From: a virus | Direction: 5' to 3' (one strand) | Length of the DNA: 46,917 nt | Virus record (IMG/VR): IMGVR_UViG_3300020021_000001 | Coordinates: 1-46,917 of that record | Notes under the pieces: model-generated | The model's input: the letters and a program-made list of their open reading frames with translations, nothing else | The model's database searches: none | What the model was told of the DNA's origin: nothing | Translations under genes and position numbers: made by a program | Shown here: positions 6,940 to 15,545 of the stretch, piece by piece | Numbering within the stretch: position 1 is the stretch's first letter | Layout: the number at the start of each line of letters is the position of its first letter

Positions 6940-7136
6940 GCGCTCTAATGTGGAAAGAAGAAATCGACTCCGAGCCGCCAGCTTGGTTCGTGTTCATTTT
7001 CATGGCAGTTATGTTTTGCATTATTTGGGCTTGTGTGTTTTTGCGTTTTGGAGTTATCTGGACCAGCGCTATGGGAAAAAGAATGCCTGTTTCTAGGTGG
7101 ATTTCTTACCGGCTATGTGTTGGGACGAAGAAATAA
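6936..7136 (+). CDS. Small membrane protein between portal and MuF
   Basis: 66 residues with one or two hydrophobic helices (about residues 16-37, FVFIFMAVMFCIIWACVFL) and a basic C-terminus. It is AT-rich compared with the flanking head genes. Its start (ATGAGCGCTCTAA) nearly duplicates the start of the MuF gene 213 bases downstream (ATGAGCGCCTTAA), suggesting that it was inserted between portal and MuF. A membrane protein here is not needed for capsid assembly, so it may be a moron, possibly linked to the ADP-ribosyltransferase-like domain just upstream. Confidence 0.6.
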   Translation: MSALMWKEEIDSEPPAWFVFIFMAVMFCIIWACVFLRFGVIWTSAMGKRMPVSRWISYRLCVGTKK

Positions 7137-7148
7137 ACGGAAACAAAA

Positions 7149-8231
7149 ATGAGCGCCTTAACTCAACTCGTAGTGTCGGCTCAAGCATTCATTGAGAAAG
7201 CTTCGCGGCCCGGCGTGCTTGGGCTGGTCGGGCAGAAACTGGAACGTGGATGTGCCCGCGACCTCAAAGCTTATTTCCTCGAACTGAAAGCCAAAGTCGA
7301 AGCCCTTCATCTTGAGGACCGGCAATGGGACGCGGGAACGGTGCGGCATGTAGTCGAAGCGGCGCTGGCAAATGTCCTTCGCAAGCAGCGCGAGACCTTA
7401 ACCTCGACGCTGAAAGTCAACCTGCAAACTGCCTATCTGGCCAGTCTGAAACTAAATCACATGCAGGAATCGGATGATGAACTGCGCGACGAGACCGGCA
7501 AATGGACGGCAGGCGGGTCAGGTTCTTCAGGCGACGAAGGCCAGCCCGGCACGCTCAATGATGCCCAGCCAGGAAACATTGTCGCCTTCAACGGATCCCA
7601 TGTAGCTGTGATGACCAAAGAAGGCTTGATGGATTCCACGCCGGAACGTGGCGTGGGGATGACCGGGACACCCGCCAAAAACGATCCCTGGTATCGCGGG
7701 CCGATTCATATCGTGAAAGGCGGAGAGATCAAAGAAGCGGTCGTAGATGTTGGGATTAAAAGCCGAATCATCGTTCGAGACAAATTGGGCGATGTTGCCA
7801 AGCGCGCGGCCGACTGGGCAAGTTCACAAGCGGCGGAACTGGTGACGGGCATTGATGAGACCACCATTGACCGCTTGGCTTCAGTGATCGAGCAGGGCAT
7901 TGAAGAGATGCGCGGGCCGTATGGAACGGGGCAACTGATCCGGGCGGAAATGGAAGACATGAGTGTGAGCCGGGCGCTAACGATCGCTTCGACGGAAATG
8001 AATCGGGCGATGAGCGCGGCCACACTCGACAAGCTGGATTTTCTGGGCGTCGAGTACAAGCAATGGATTCTCGATCCGGATCCCTGCCCGATCTGTATCG
8101 ACAATGCTGATGCTGGCGTGATTCCAGCCAGTGAAGAATTTCCCTCTGGTGACGACGGGCCGCCCGCTCATCCCAACTGCCGCTGCGCTGTAACCGGTGC
8201 GAGAGCTCCAGATAGTGAGGACCAAGAATGA
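7149..8231 (+). CDS. MuF-like minor head protein with inserted domain
   Basis: 360 residues. The C-terminal third has the head-morphogenesis (SPP1 gp7/Mu gpF) signature: a helical STEMNRAMSAATLDKL region, then CPIC and PAHPNCRC about 30 residues apart, a metal-binding pair. Between residues about 105 and 200 is an insertion: a flexible RDETGKWTAGGSGSS linker, then PGNIVAFNGSHVAVMT and DPWYRGP, which resemble the His-containing half of an NlpC/P60 fold although no catalytic Cys is visible. MuF proteins sit inside the head near the portal and can be ejected with DNA. Starts at ATG 7149; ends in ATGA overlap with the protease gene. Confidence 0.85.
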   Translation: MSALTQLVVSAQAFIEKASRPGVLGLVGQKLERGCARDLKAYFLELKAKVEALHLEDRQWDAGTVRHVVEAALANVLRKQRETLTSTLKVNLQTAYLASLKLNHMQESDDELRDETGKWTAGGSGSSGDEGQPGTLNDAQPGNIVAFNGSHVAVMTKEGLMDSTPERGVGMTGTPAKNDPWYRGPIHIVKGGEIKEAVVDVGIKSRIIVRDKLGDVAKRAADWASSQAAELVTGIDETTIDRLASVIEQGIEEMRGPYGTGQLIRAEMEDMSVSRALTIASTEMNRAMSAATLDKLDFLGVEYKQWILDPDPCPICIDNADAGVIPASEEFPSGDDGPPAHPNCRCAVTGARAPDSEDQE

Positions 8232-9457
8232 TTACCGAAGTAGAGAAGCGCCGAATAGCTGTAGTCGCGATCGAAGCCATTCAGGAGTCTGCCTACGATC
8301 CCTCGACCGGGCAAATCACCGTAACTCTGATCAAGCCTGGACTGAGCAAGAACAATCGCTTCTATTCGCCCGAACTGCTCAAGAAATCGCATGGCATCTT
8401 CGAAGGCGCCAAGATGTTCGCCGATCACCAGACCGACAAAGAAGCTCACTCCCGGCCCGAAGGCAGTATCAAAGATTGGGTTGCCACGCTAAAGAAAGTC
8501 TGGCCGGAAGCGGATGGCACCTTGAAAGGCACAGGCGTGGTTATCGATCCGCCCTTTAAAGCCAAACTCGATTCTCTGAACTCGAACAAAATGCTCTCGC
8601 AGATGGGCGTTTCGATTCGCGCAATCGGGGAAGCTTCAGATGGCGAGATGGGCGGCAAGCGGGTAAAGATGATCGAGTCTTTACTGGCGGCGCGCTCGGT
8701 AGACTTTGTGACTTTTGCAGGTGCAGGCGGTCAAGTGGATGCAATCGAATCAGCTTTCGATGAAAACGATATTGACCTGATCGACGAATCGCGGTTGCGG
8801 GCTCGCCGGCCGGATCTTATCGAATTAATTGAGAGCAGAAAGGAAACCAAGAATATGGAAACACGCGAGACCTATTGTCCTCCCATGACTGCCGCGGATC
8901 ACGCCGGCAAAGCAGCTTCGTTTCAGTCGAAGGCGGACGAGTTGAAAGCTGGAGACAAGAAGAAAGCATTTCAGGACGCGGCAGACGCCCACGGCAAGGC
9001 TTCTGAAACGGCCACGGATGCAGCCAAGAAAGCGGCGCTAGCTCAATTGCAGGATGAAAGCGCCGGAAACGGAGATGACATGGTAAATGCGCAATACCTG
9101 AAGGAAAACGAAGAACTGAAAGCGAAGGTCACGTTGATGGAATCGACGGCGAAAAAGGCCGTCGCACAAACCGAACTGACCAAGCTTTTGGCCGAAGCCA
9201 AACTGCCGGAAGTGGCTGCCAACCGTATCAAGAAACATTTTGAGACGGCTGAATCCACCGAAGGCATGAAAGAAATGATCACTGCCGAACAGGACTATGT
9301 GAAGAGCCTGAGCGGATCAGTGAAGAAAAATAACGGCGCTGCTGATAACGCCGCGGGAGATGAATCCGATCCATCCAAGGCCAAAGCCAACTTGATTGAA
9401 AGCTTCAAAAGAAATTTTGGAGTGGACGACAAGCAGGCCGCGATCATGGCGCAGTAG
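8228..9457 (+). CDS. Prohead protease fused to scaffold
   Basis: 409 residues. The N-terminal ~190 residues fit the capsid maturation protease family related to T4 gp21: LIKPGLSKNNRFYSPELL, then FADHQ with candidate catalytic His67, and MGVSIRA with candidate Ser129. The C-terminal part is Ala/Lys/Glu-rich and helical (coiled coil about 285-360, ending in a DESDPSKAKANLIESFK tail), as scaffolding proteins are. It would guide capsid assembly and then process head proteins, including itself. It overlaps the MuF gene by ATGA and precedes the cement and major capsid genes. Confidence 0.85.
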   Translation: MITEVEKRRIAVVAIEAIQESAYDPSTGQITVTLIKPGLSKNNRFYSPELLKKSHGIFEGAKMFADHQTDKEAHSRPEGSIKDWVATLKKVWPEADGTLKGTGVVIDPPFKAKLDSLNSNKMLSQMGVSIRAIGEASDGEMGGKRVKMIESLLAARSVDFVTFAGAGGQVDAIESAFDENDIDLIDESRLRARRPDLIELIESRKETKNMETRETYCPPMTAADHAGKAASFQSKADELKAGDKKKAFQDAADAHGKASETATDAAKKAALAQLQDESAGNGDDMVNAQYLKENEELKAKVTLMESTAKKAVAQTELTKLLAEAKLPEVAANRIKKHFETAESTEGMKEMITAEQDYVKSLSGSVKKNNGAADNAAGDESDPSKAKANLIESFKRNFGVDDKQAAIMAQ

Positions 9458-9523
9458 CAGTAGCTTCAAAAATCCGCCTCGACGCCGGGTAAAAATGGCA
9501 GGGCGAAAAACAGGAAAAGCTCA

Positions 9524-9919
9524 ATGAAGAACTTCGTGCAGGACGGTGATCGCATCACGTTTCCGAAAACATCCTTGGTCGGTCCGAACGCAGCCATCCT
9601 CTCTGGCGATCCGGTGGTAGTAGGCCGGCTGGCTGGCGTGGCGGCAGCGGATGCTGTTCCGGGTACGGCTGGGCCATTCAATGACTCGAATGTCGTAGTC
9701 GTACTCAAGGGCGTGTTCAGCCTCTCAGTGGTTTCAGTCCATCACAACATCACTCCCGGATCAACGGTTTATATCGATCCGGTCAGTGGAGTTGTCTCGG
9801 ACGATCTGACCGATGTGCCTTTTGGCGTCGTGCTGGATCAGGTGAACTCAGGCGCCACCACAACGGTGCGCGTCAAGCTGTTCGGCATCACGCCGGGCTC
9901 GAGCGGAGCTGATAGCTAG
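9524..9919 (+). CDS. Capsid cement/decoration protein (DUF2190 type)
   Basis: 131 residues, beta-rich. It matches the DUF2190 pattern: an N-terminal KNFVQDGDRITF, a GDPVVVGRLAGVA strand pair, a VFSLSVV segment, PGSTVYIDPVSGVVS, and a terminal TVRVKLFG strand. Such proteins bind the outer surface of capsids. Its position directly between the protease/scaffold and the major capsid gene agrees. A GGAAAAG ribosome site lies upstream of ATG 9524. Confidence 0.8.
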   Translation: MKNFVQDGDRITFPKTSLVGPNAAILSGDPVVVGRLAGVAAADAVPGTAGPFNDSNVVVVLKGVFSLSVVSVHHNITPGSTVYIDPVSGVVSDDLTDVPFGVVLDQVNSGATTTVRVKLFGITPGSSGADS

Positions 9920-9976
9920 CTTCTCAGGATTTTTAACGCGGCGGGGTCGGTGATCCGGCTCCGCCCTCAACATAGT

Positions 9977-9991
9977 CCGGCCCTTGGCCGG
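9977..9991 (+). promoter_or_regulatory. 5' UTR hairpin before the major capsid ribosome site
   Basis: CCGGCC-CTT-GGCCGG is a perfect 6-bp stem with a 3-base loop, followed by GGTCAAAGGAG and the ATG at 10010. An equivalent hairpin plus TCAAAAGGAG precedes the tail tube gene (15516-15528). Likely an mRNA-stabilising or translational element. Confidence 0.65.
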
Positions 9992-10009
9992 GGTCAAAGG
10001 AGAAACACC

Positions 10010-11161
10010 ATGGAATTCCTCGAAATGCTGAAGGAAGGCGAGGACTTTGGTTCCAGTCTCGGCCAAAGAGCAAAAAAGATCGCCCACTTCGATGAAAAAC
10101 TTTCCCGCTTCATGGACCTGTGCGGCAACGCCAAAGGTTACTCGGCGAACCAGCGCCGTTTCCTGATGAAAGAAGCGGAAACCACTTCTGATTTTCCCAC
10201 CCTGTTCGGCACCGTGCTCGAGCGGACGCTGCGCATGAAGTACCAGTTGGCAAAGCCCGACTGGCGCCAGTACATCAAAGTCGGCACCCAGAACGATTTC
10301 CGCACGGCATGGGACATGGCGACTTATGGCAACCGCGCCACATTGGCGGTGGTCAAAGAGCTCGGTGAATACAAAGCCTCGGCGCTGAAAGACGGAAAGT
10401 TCACCATTAACCTGCAAAAGTTCGGACGCAAGTTCGGGCTGTCGTGGGAAACCATCATCAACGACGATCTGGGCGCATTTTCGGATGTAGCCGCTGATCT
10501 GGTTTTGTCGGCGACCAATACTGAAGCCTTCCAGGCGACGAGCTTATTCGTTGGTTCGGGCGGCCCGAATTCGACGTTGTTCAATACCAGCGGAACGCAT
10601 CCGATCGATGGCGGCTCATTCGCGAACAAGGGCACGCTGACCTTCACCGGCGACAACCTGGCTACGACCATCACGGCCATGCGGTCGCAGAAGGACTTCG
10701 ACGGCAACCCGATCATCATTGACCGCGTGCATCTGGTCACCCCGGTCGCTTTGGAATACAAGGCGATGCAGGTACTCAGCCAGAATTTGCTGATCGCAAC
10801 CGCGCTCGGTTCGACTTCTTTGGCCGGAACCCAGACCAGCGAGAACGTAATCGCCAAATACCCGATCACCCAGCACACCAATCCGTGGCTGGACATCATC
10901 GATACGACCCATGGCACCACGAGCTGGTACGTGTTCGGAGATCCGGCGGACGGCGACGCGGTCAAAATGAACTTCCTGAAGGGCCACGAAGGTCCGGAAG
11001 TGGTTCAGAAAATGTCGGACAAGATTTCCCTGGGTGGTGCGCCGATCAGCCCGCTCGAAGGTGACTTCGATTCCGATTCGATTCAGTGGCGTGTGCGCGA
11101 CATCATGGGCGGAACGCAGACCGATCCGCGTTATGCCTATGCTCAAGCGGCGACGTCCTAA
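10010..11161 (+). CDS. Major capsid protein
   Basis: 383 residues from ATG 10010, chosen for the AAAGGAG ribosome site; the frame is open to 9950 but that stretch contains the hairpin. Helical N-terminal segment (about 1-60), then an HK97-fold-like body: DFPTLFGTVLERTLRMKY, KFGLSWETIINDDLGAF, VDRVHLVTPVALEY-type core and a C-terminal SLGGAPISPLEGDFDSDS with QWRVRDIMGG. The sequence resembles the Mu gpT-like branch of capsid proteins. Its 5' and 3' hairpins and strong ribosome site suggest high expression. Confidence 0.88.
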   Translation: MEFLEMLKEGEDFGSSLGQRAKKIAHFDEKLSRFMDLCGNAKGYSANQRRFLMKEAETTSDFPTLFGTVLERTLRMKYQLAKPDWRQYIKVGTQNDFRTAWDMATYGNRATLAVVKELGEYKASALKDGKFTINLQKFGRKFGLSWETIINDDLGAFSDVAADLVLSATNTEAFQATSLFVGSGGPNSTLFNTSGTHPIDGGSFANKGTLTFTGDNLATTITAMRSQKDFDGNPIIIDRVHLVTPVALEYKAMQVLSQNLLIATALGSTSLAGTQTSENVIAKYPITQHTNPWLDIIDTTHGTTSWYVFGDPADGDAVKMNFLKGHEGPEVVQKMSDKISLGGAPISPLEGDFDSDSIQWRVRDIMGGTQTDPRYAYAQAATS

Positions 11162-11184
11162 GTCAGTCCTTCCCCAGGGGAAAT

Positions 11185-11219
11185 CCGTGGGCGGGTTTTC
11201 GAAGGTGCCCCGCTCACGG
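11185..11219 (+). terminator. Stem-loop after the major capsid gene
   Basis: CCGTGGGCGGG (11185-11195) pairs with CCCGCTCACGG (11209-11219): 11 bp with one G-U pair and a 13-base loop. There is no U-tract, so it is more likely a 3' stabilising or processing hairpin, or a leaky attenuator, than a full terminator. Confidence 0.5.
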
Positions 11220-11244
11220 ATAACTTTCAGTTTGAGAGCTGACC

Positions 11245-11610
11245 ATGGATGACATCACAGCAGTAAGAACTCTGATCGGTGACCAAACATCCACGCTGTT
11301 TACGGATGACGAAATCACTCTGTTCAATACTCTGGCAGGAGTGAACGGGCCGGGCTCGGAATACTTTTTCTCGGCCTCGATGGCCATGGACGCACTGTCC
11401 TCAAAGTTCGGCGCCACGCTGCAAGAAATTCGCATTGGCGACTTCATGGACTCGAGCGGGCGAAACAAAGTTACAGCTTTACAAGCCGCCGCTGACGCTT
11501 TCAGAGATCTGTACTACAACACGCCAGCCTGGGCAATCGTCGAGTCGGACGAGTCGGATTTAAACGCGCTCGTGATTATTAGAAACTGGGTGCTTAGACA
11601 TAATCCGTGA
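11245..11610 (+). CDS. Head-tail connector protein (gp6-like)
   Basis: 121 residues. Starts with DDITAVRTLIGDQTSTLFTDDEI, a pattern typical of small all-helical connector proteins that form the first ring under the portal, and continues with an Ala-rich helix bundle and IRIGDFMDSSGRNKVTALQ. Position directly after the capsid gene agrees with a head completion role. ATG 11245 follows a weak purine-rich site. Confidence 0.75.
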   Translation: MDDITAVRTLIGDQTSTLFTDDEITLFNTLAGVNGPGSEYFFSASMAMDALSSKFGATLQEIRIGDFMDSSGRNKVTALQAAADAFRDLYYNTPAWAIVESDESDLNALVIIRNWVLRHNP

Positions 11611-11617
11611 AAAACAT

Positions 11618-12256
11618 ATGAGCCCTGAAGAGCGAAAACTAAGACAGCGGGAAGCATCAAGGCGCTGGTATGCAATACCTGAAAATCGGGACAAGATGCG
11701 TGCAACATCTAAGCGCTGGATGTCGAAGCCCGAGAATCAAGACAAGCACCGCGAAGCGGTCGAGCGTTGGTACAACAAACCTGGCAATCGAGAACGCGAA
11801 AGAGAAAGAGCTAAAAAATATTGGGCATCACAGCCCGACAGCCGCGAGAGGAGGAAGAAAGCACACGATGAATTGTTGAAGCGCCGTCCGATGTACGTGG
11901 CGATGATGAACGCGAAGATTCGAGCCAAGAAAATGAACTTGCCATTCGACATTACGGACGCTGATTTAGTTGTCCCAGACTCTTGTCCGATTCTTGGGCT
12001 AAAGCTTGAGTTCGCACGCGGCAAAGGTCCGGAAGACAATTCCCCGAGCGTGGATCGTATCCGGCCTGAGCGTGGCTATGTAAAAGGAAATGTGAGGGTC
12101 ATCTCCAATCGCGCGAATCGCCTTCGATCCAACAGGACACTCGAAGAGATGCGAGCGCAGATGCAAGCCAACCGCTTTCGCGCCGCGACTATTGAAGCGA
12201 TGCGCTTAATTATGGCCGACGAGGAAAGACTCGCAGAAATGAATAGGGCAGCCTAA
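11618..12256 (+). CDS. HNH-type homing endonuclease, free-standing
   Basis: 212 residues. The N-terminal 90 residues contain four imperfect repeats of about 20 residues, each with a W (RRWYAIPEN, KRWMSKPEN, ERWYNKPGN, KYWASQPDS), a charged helical DNA-binding array. The C-terminal half carries SCPILGLKLEF, then SPSVDRIRPERGYVKGNV and SNRANRLRSN, the signature of an HNH/His-Me finger family common in phages. It interrupts the connector cluster between two head-completion genes, as selfish homing genes do, and it overlaps the next gene by TAATG. Confidence 0.85.
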   Translation: MSPEERKLRQREASRRWYAIPENRDKMRATSKRWMSKPENQDKHREAVERWYNKPGNRERERERAKKYWASQPDSRERRKKAHDELLKRRPMYVAMMNAKIRAKKMNLPFDITDADLVVPDSCPILGLKLEFARGKGPEDNSPSVDRIRPERGYVKGNVRVISNRANRLRSNRTLEEMRAQMQANRFRAATIEAMRLIMADEERLAEMNRAA

Positions 12257-12627
12257 TGCCTGACGATTTCGATCTGCTGTTGATTTCGGTGTGCGACATC
12301 TTGGAGAAGGTTCAGTACGGCTCTGGAGGAGACGACGTTTACGGGCAGCCGCCACAGGATTTGAGAACGAAGATTTCGGCATGGCCGTGTCGGGTAAGCA
12401 CAGTAACAACGCTGGGCCGGGAATGGAAGATTGGAAAAGAGTTTTCAAAGAACACCTTCACGGTATTTATGAGACCTCCGACTGAAGACGATTCCGGCGT
12501 TCCGTTTTCGCTGACGCCGCACAACTGGATCCAGGTGGGCCCGCAGCTATTCAACATCCTCGGAGTGAACGATCCGAGTTTGCTAGGACATCATCTCGAA
12601 ATATCAGTCGAGCAGGTGATTCCATGA
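12256..12627 (+). CDS. Head closure / head-tail adaptor protein
   Basis: 123 residues, beta-rich, with an SAWPCRVSTVTTLGREWKIG segment and a C-terminal half consistent with a small beta-barrel. Function is assigned mainly from position: it lies between the gp6-like connector and the HK97 gp10-like protein. The start overlaps the HNH stop (TAATG). Confidence 0.6.
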   Translation: MPDDFDLLLISVCDILEKVQYGSGGDDVYGQPPQDLRTKISAWPCRVSTVTTLGREWKIGKEFSKNTFTVFMRPPTEDDSGVPFSLTPHNWIQVGPQLFNILGVNDPSLLGHHLEISVEQVIP

Positions 12628-13004
12628 GCACGATGGAAGTCAGATTCAATCCGCAGGCGCTGCTCACAGTCAAGCGGGCAGTGTTTGCCGAAACGCAAGA
12701 CACGTTCGAATTGGACATCAAGCCGGAAGCGGCCCGCAATTCTCCTGTGACAGAAATCGGACTGGCGCATAACGAAGCGCTGAAACGGCAGCGGCCGGGC
12801 GGCACAGGAACGAACCGGCGGTCAATCGATGTCTCGGTGGTAGACGGGCCGGACGGAGTACATGCGGAACTTTTTACCACGTCAGGCTATGGCGGATATT
12901 TGGAAGTTGGAACCAGCAAGATGGCAGCGCAGCCGTATCTGTATCCGGCATTTGTTTTGAAGATCAAGGGATTGCAGGAGCGGATCAAGGCACGGATTAA
13001 ATAG
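12624..13004 (+). CDS. HK97 gp10-like tail/neck completion protein
   Basis: 126 residues. The C-terminal half shows the family hallmark GYGGYLEVGTSKMAAQPYLY followed by a basic helix that ends the protein. The middle has RRPGGTGTNRRSI-like polar loops. These proteins sit at the head-tail joint and help terminate the tail. Overlaps the preceding gene by ATGA. Confidence 0.75.
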   Translation: MSTMEVRFNPQALLTVKRAVFAETQDTFELDIKPEAARNSPVTEIGLAHNEALKRQRPGGTGTNRRSIDVSVVDGPDGVHAELFTTSGYGGYLEVGTSKMAAQPYLYPAFVLKIKGLQERIKARIK

Positions 13005-13021
13005 TTTTCGAGTTTCATAGT

Positions 13022-13489
13022 ATGTCGGATCCAGTCAAAATCGTGCGTGGACTCCTGCTGGCCAATAGCGGCGTGACCTCGCTGGTCGTTGGCAATATCT
13101 TCGGCGGCGTTCTGCCGGAGAAGTTCGACCCGACGAACGTGGGCGGAATCACAATTTCAGTGAAAGGTGGAACCTCTCACTCGGAATTACCTCTTCAGTA
13201 TCCCAGCGTGCAAGTCACTTGCTGGGCAGGCGTGAATCAGTTTGTGCAGGCCAGACAACTCTACAGCTCAGTCTTTGCCGCGCTCCATGGTCTGAACGAT
13301 ATCGACTTTGGCGACGATGGCAGATTGATTTCCTGCGTCGAAGAAGCCGTTGGACAAGATGTCACCGACCCTGATTCCGGCTGGGCGACAGTCATCAATG
13401 CGTTTGCTTTGAAACTCACGGCTTTGCCATTCGCGGGCGTGCCGATTATTTCTAGCGGGTCGGCAGTTCTGTTCGGAGGCTATCTGTGA
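13022..13489 (+). CDS. Tail terminator / tail completion protein (DUF3168-like)
   Basis: 155 residues starting PVKIVRGLLLANSGVTSLVVGNIFGG, followed by QYPSVQVTCWAG and QARQLYSSVFAALHG, the arrangement of tail terminator proteins that cap the finished tail tube. The end is extended by a hydrophobic GVPIISSGSAVLFGGYL tail. The stop overlaps the GTG start of the tail fibre gene. Confidence 0.65.
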   Translation: MSDPVKIVRGLLLANSGVTSLVVGNIFGGVLPEKFDPTNVGGITISVKGGTSHSELPLQYPSVQVTCWAGVNQFVQARQLYSSVFAALHGLNDIDFGDDGRLISCVEEAVGQDVTDPDSGWATVINAFALKLTALPFAGVPIISSGSAVLFGGYL

Positions 13490-15495
13490 GCGTGAAATAT
13501 TTTGTCGTGTCATTGCTTGCGGACCTTCCGAGTTCGAGTGCGACTGATGGCGATCTATTCTTCGTGAAAGAGAATTCCGGCTGGTATGTGTGGGACGGCA
13601 TAGCGCTTCAAATGAAAGAAGTTGCTGCGGGAGGCTTGTCTCTACCGATAGCGGAATCAGATGTGACGGGGCTGGTTACGGATCTTTCTAATCTAGCCAC
13701 AACGATTGCCTCAGAGACGGGCCGGGCGGAATCAGTAGAAGGCGGAATCGAAAATGATCTGGCGGCAGAAGTATCGGCCCGGCTGGTAGCGGAAGGGACA
13801 ATTGTAACCTCAGTCACTACAGAAGCAAGCGCACGAGCGGCGGCAGATACCACGAATGCCACAGCAATTTCTGGTGAGATCTCGAGAGCCACTACTGCTG
13901 AGGCTTTACTCGCGCCGAAACTGACGCCTCTGTTCACTGGGCTAGCAACATTTGATCAAGACAACCTTGGCGGGATTCATCCACAACCTGCGTCTCTAAT
14001 AATTGAAAACCTCACGCCAGCTACGTTAGTGCAGGCGCAGAATCCAGGCATCCTTAGATTCATTGGACAGTTTTGGGATGGCACACAATCAGTACAGGGC
14101 ACGTTGGATCTCAGTGCGCAATGGAGCGATGGCAGTCCAACATCTACAGGCCTGATCGTCAGCCTGCAAGGCCCAGCGGGCAAAAGCAATTTCATAATTT
14201 TTAGGAATAACAACCCTGCCACAAGTTCACAGAACTGCGCAGCCCCCGCCTTTTCTTTTGTCGGGTTTTATTGGGATGGGGCGGTCTCCCAGCAAGAAAC
14301 TTGGGAGTTGATTCACAAGTTCGCTACCGGATCTAACCCGACGAGCACCCTGAGTTTCAATCATTTCGGATCGAGCGGGCAGGCGACTCTTGATTTAACC
14401 GGCGCTGGGAATGGGGGGACGGCATTCAAGGTACAAGTTTCAACGAAAGCGGTCGATACAAACACGACCGACGCGGCGTCAACAGCATTCGTCTTGGGTC
14501 AGGCTGCGAGTGCAACTCCTATCGTGGATGGGACTGGCACGGTCGGAACCAGCACGCGATATGCCCGCGCTGATCACGTTCACCCGACAGACACAACTCG
14601 GGCGCCGCTTGCTTCTCCTGGGCTCACCGGAACTCCGACCGCGCCGACCGCGACCCCGCTTACCGGCACGACGCAAATTGCAAGCACCGCTTATGACGAT
14701 GCTGCAGTCGCAGTTGAGAAGGCGCGAGCACTAGCGGCGGAAGCGTTGTTCCTTCCGAAAGCAAGCCCTGCATTCACCGGTACGCTTTCAGGTCCGACCG
14801 TCGCCGTAACCAAGTCGATCACGTCCGGCATCAATGCCATGGGGAATGTGACCGGGGCGAGCCTGTCAATTGATCTCTCGCTCGGCAACGTCATCACCAT
14901 GACTTTGACCGGCAATGTCACGTCGTCATCTTTCGCTAACGCAGTGGCAGCGGCAGGGCAGGAAATCACCTTCATCATCACCCAAGACGCCACTGGAGGG
15001 CGGACGTTTGTTTGGCCTGCGGCTATTGTTCCGACAGGTATTGCTCCGGCACCAACACTAACGGCTAGTTCCGTTTCCGTTTTCAAGGCTGTGATTGACG
15101 GCGCGGGAAAGGCAAACTTCATTGCGAACGGCCCGGTTACTGTGGCCCGCTTCCTCGTCGGCAGCATTACGACCTCCAATGTAAGCAATGAAACCCTTTT
15201 CACGCCGCCCGTCATTGGTCGTTATCGTCTCACTGCGATACTTTCCGTTGTCACCATCGGCGCGGGCGGATCCTCGATGACGATAACGCCGACTTTTAGA
15301 GGCGGGAACGCTTTGGGCTCAGCTTCTCCTGGCTTGGTGAACTCAGTGTCAGTGGTATCAAACGGAGCGATTTCTTCCACTTTTGCGGGCACTGCTACAG
15401 CTCCCTCAGCGATGGGTTTTTTGACGACATTGACAGGCACCATCGGAACAGCGGTGTATCAAGCTGACGTCGTAATTGAGTTCTTAGGACAATGA
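13486..15495 (+). CDS. Tail fibre-like protein in an unusual position
   Basis: 669 residues from GTG 13486, coupled to the tail terminator. The N-terminus (LPSSSATDGDLFFVKENSGW, YVWDG) is a short anchor. Residues 60-150 are Ala/Glu/Ser heptad-like triple-helix repeats. A central DHVHPTDT metal-binding motif (about 362-369) is typical of trimeric fibre shafts, followed by repeated SPxFTGTxSGPT-like elements and a beta-rich C-terminal domain that probably binds the receptor. Fibre genes normally follow the tape measure, so its place between tail terminator and tail tube is odd and suggests insertion or a shaft/whisker role. Confidence 0.8.
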   Translation: MSVKYFVVSLLADLPSSSATDGDLFFVKENSGWYVWDGIALQMKEVAAGGLSLPIAESDVTGLVTDLSNLATTIASETGRAESVEGGIENDLAAEVSARLVAEGTIVTSVTTEASARAAADTTNATAISGEISRATTAEALLAPKLTPLFTGLATFDQDNLGGIHPQPASLIIENLTPATLVQAQNPGILRFIGQFWDGTQSVQGTLDLSAQWSDGSPTSTGLIVSLQGPAGKSNFIIFRNNNPATSSQNCAAPAFSFVGFYWDGAVSQQETWELIHKFATGSNPTSTLSFNHFGSSGQATLDLTGAGNGGTAFKVQVSTKAVDTNTTDAASTAFVLGQAASATPIVDGTGTVGTSTRYARADHVHPTDTTRAPLASPGLTGTPTAPTATPLTGTTQIASTAYDDAAVAVEKARALAAEALFLPKASPAFTGTLSGPTVAVTKSITSGINAMGNVTGASLSIDLSLGNVITMTLTGNVTSSSFANAVAAAGQEITFIITQDATGGRTFVWPAAIVPTGIAPAPTLTASSVSVFKAVIDGAGKANFIANGPVTVARFLVGSITTSNVSNETLFTPPVIGRYRLTAILSVVTIGAGGSSMTITPTFRGGNALGSASPGLVNSVSVVSNGAISSTFAGTATAPSAMGFLTTLTGTIGTAVYQADVVIEFLGQ

Positions 15496-15515
15496 AAACT
15501 TTAATTCTTAAAATT

Positions 15516-15528
15516 CCGGCCTAGCCGG
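15516..15528 (+). promoter_or_regulatory. 5' UTR hairpin before the tail tube ribosome site
   Basis: CCGGC-CTA-GCCGG, a 5-bp stem with a 3-base loop, is followed by TCAAAAGGAG and the ATG at 15546. It matches the hairpin ahead of the major capsid gene in sequence, in spacing (17 versus 18 bases to the ATG) and in the adjoining ribosome site. Confidence 0.65.
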
Positions 15529-15545
15529 TCAAAAGGAGATTCACA

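Noticed and set aside
8205-8220. CAGATAGTGAGG near the end of the MuF gene as another late element
   Set aside because: Shares only CAGATAGT, lies in coding sequence and lacks both the TTGCR box and the CAGTTT part.
10324-10965. 213-codon minus-strand frame
   Set aside because: Lies within the major capsid gene; typical antisense shadow composition rich in Ser, Val and Pro.
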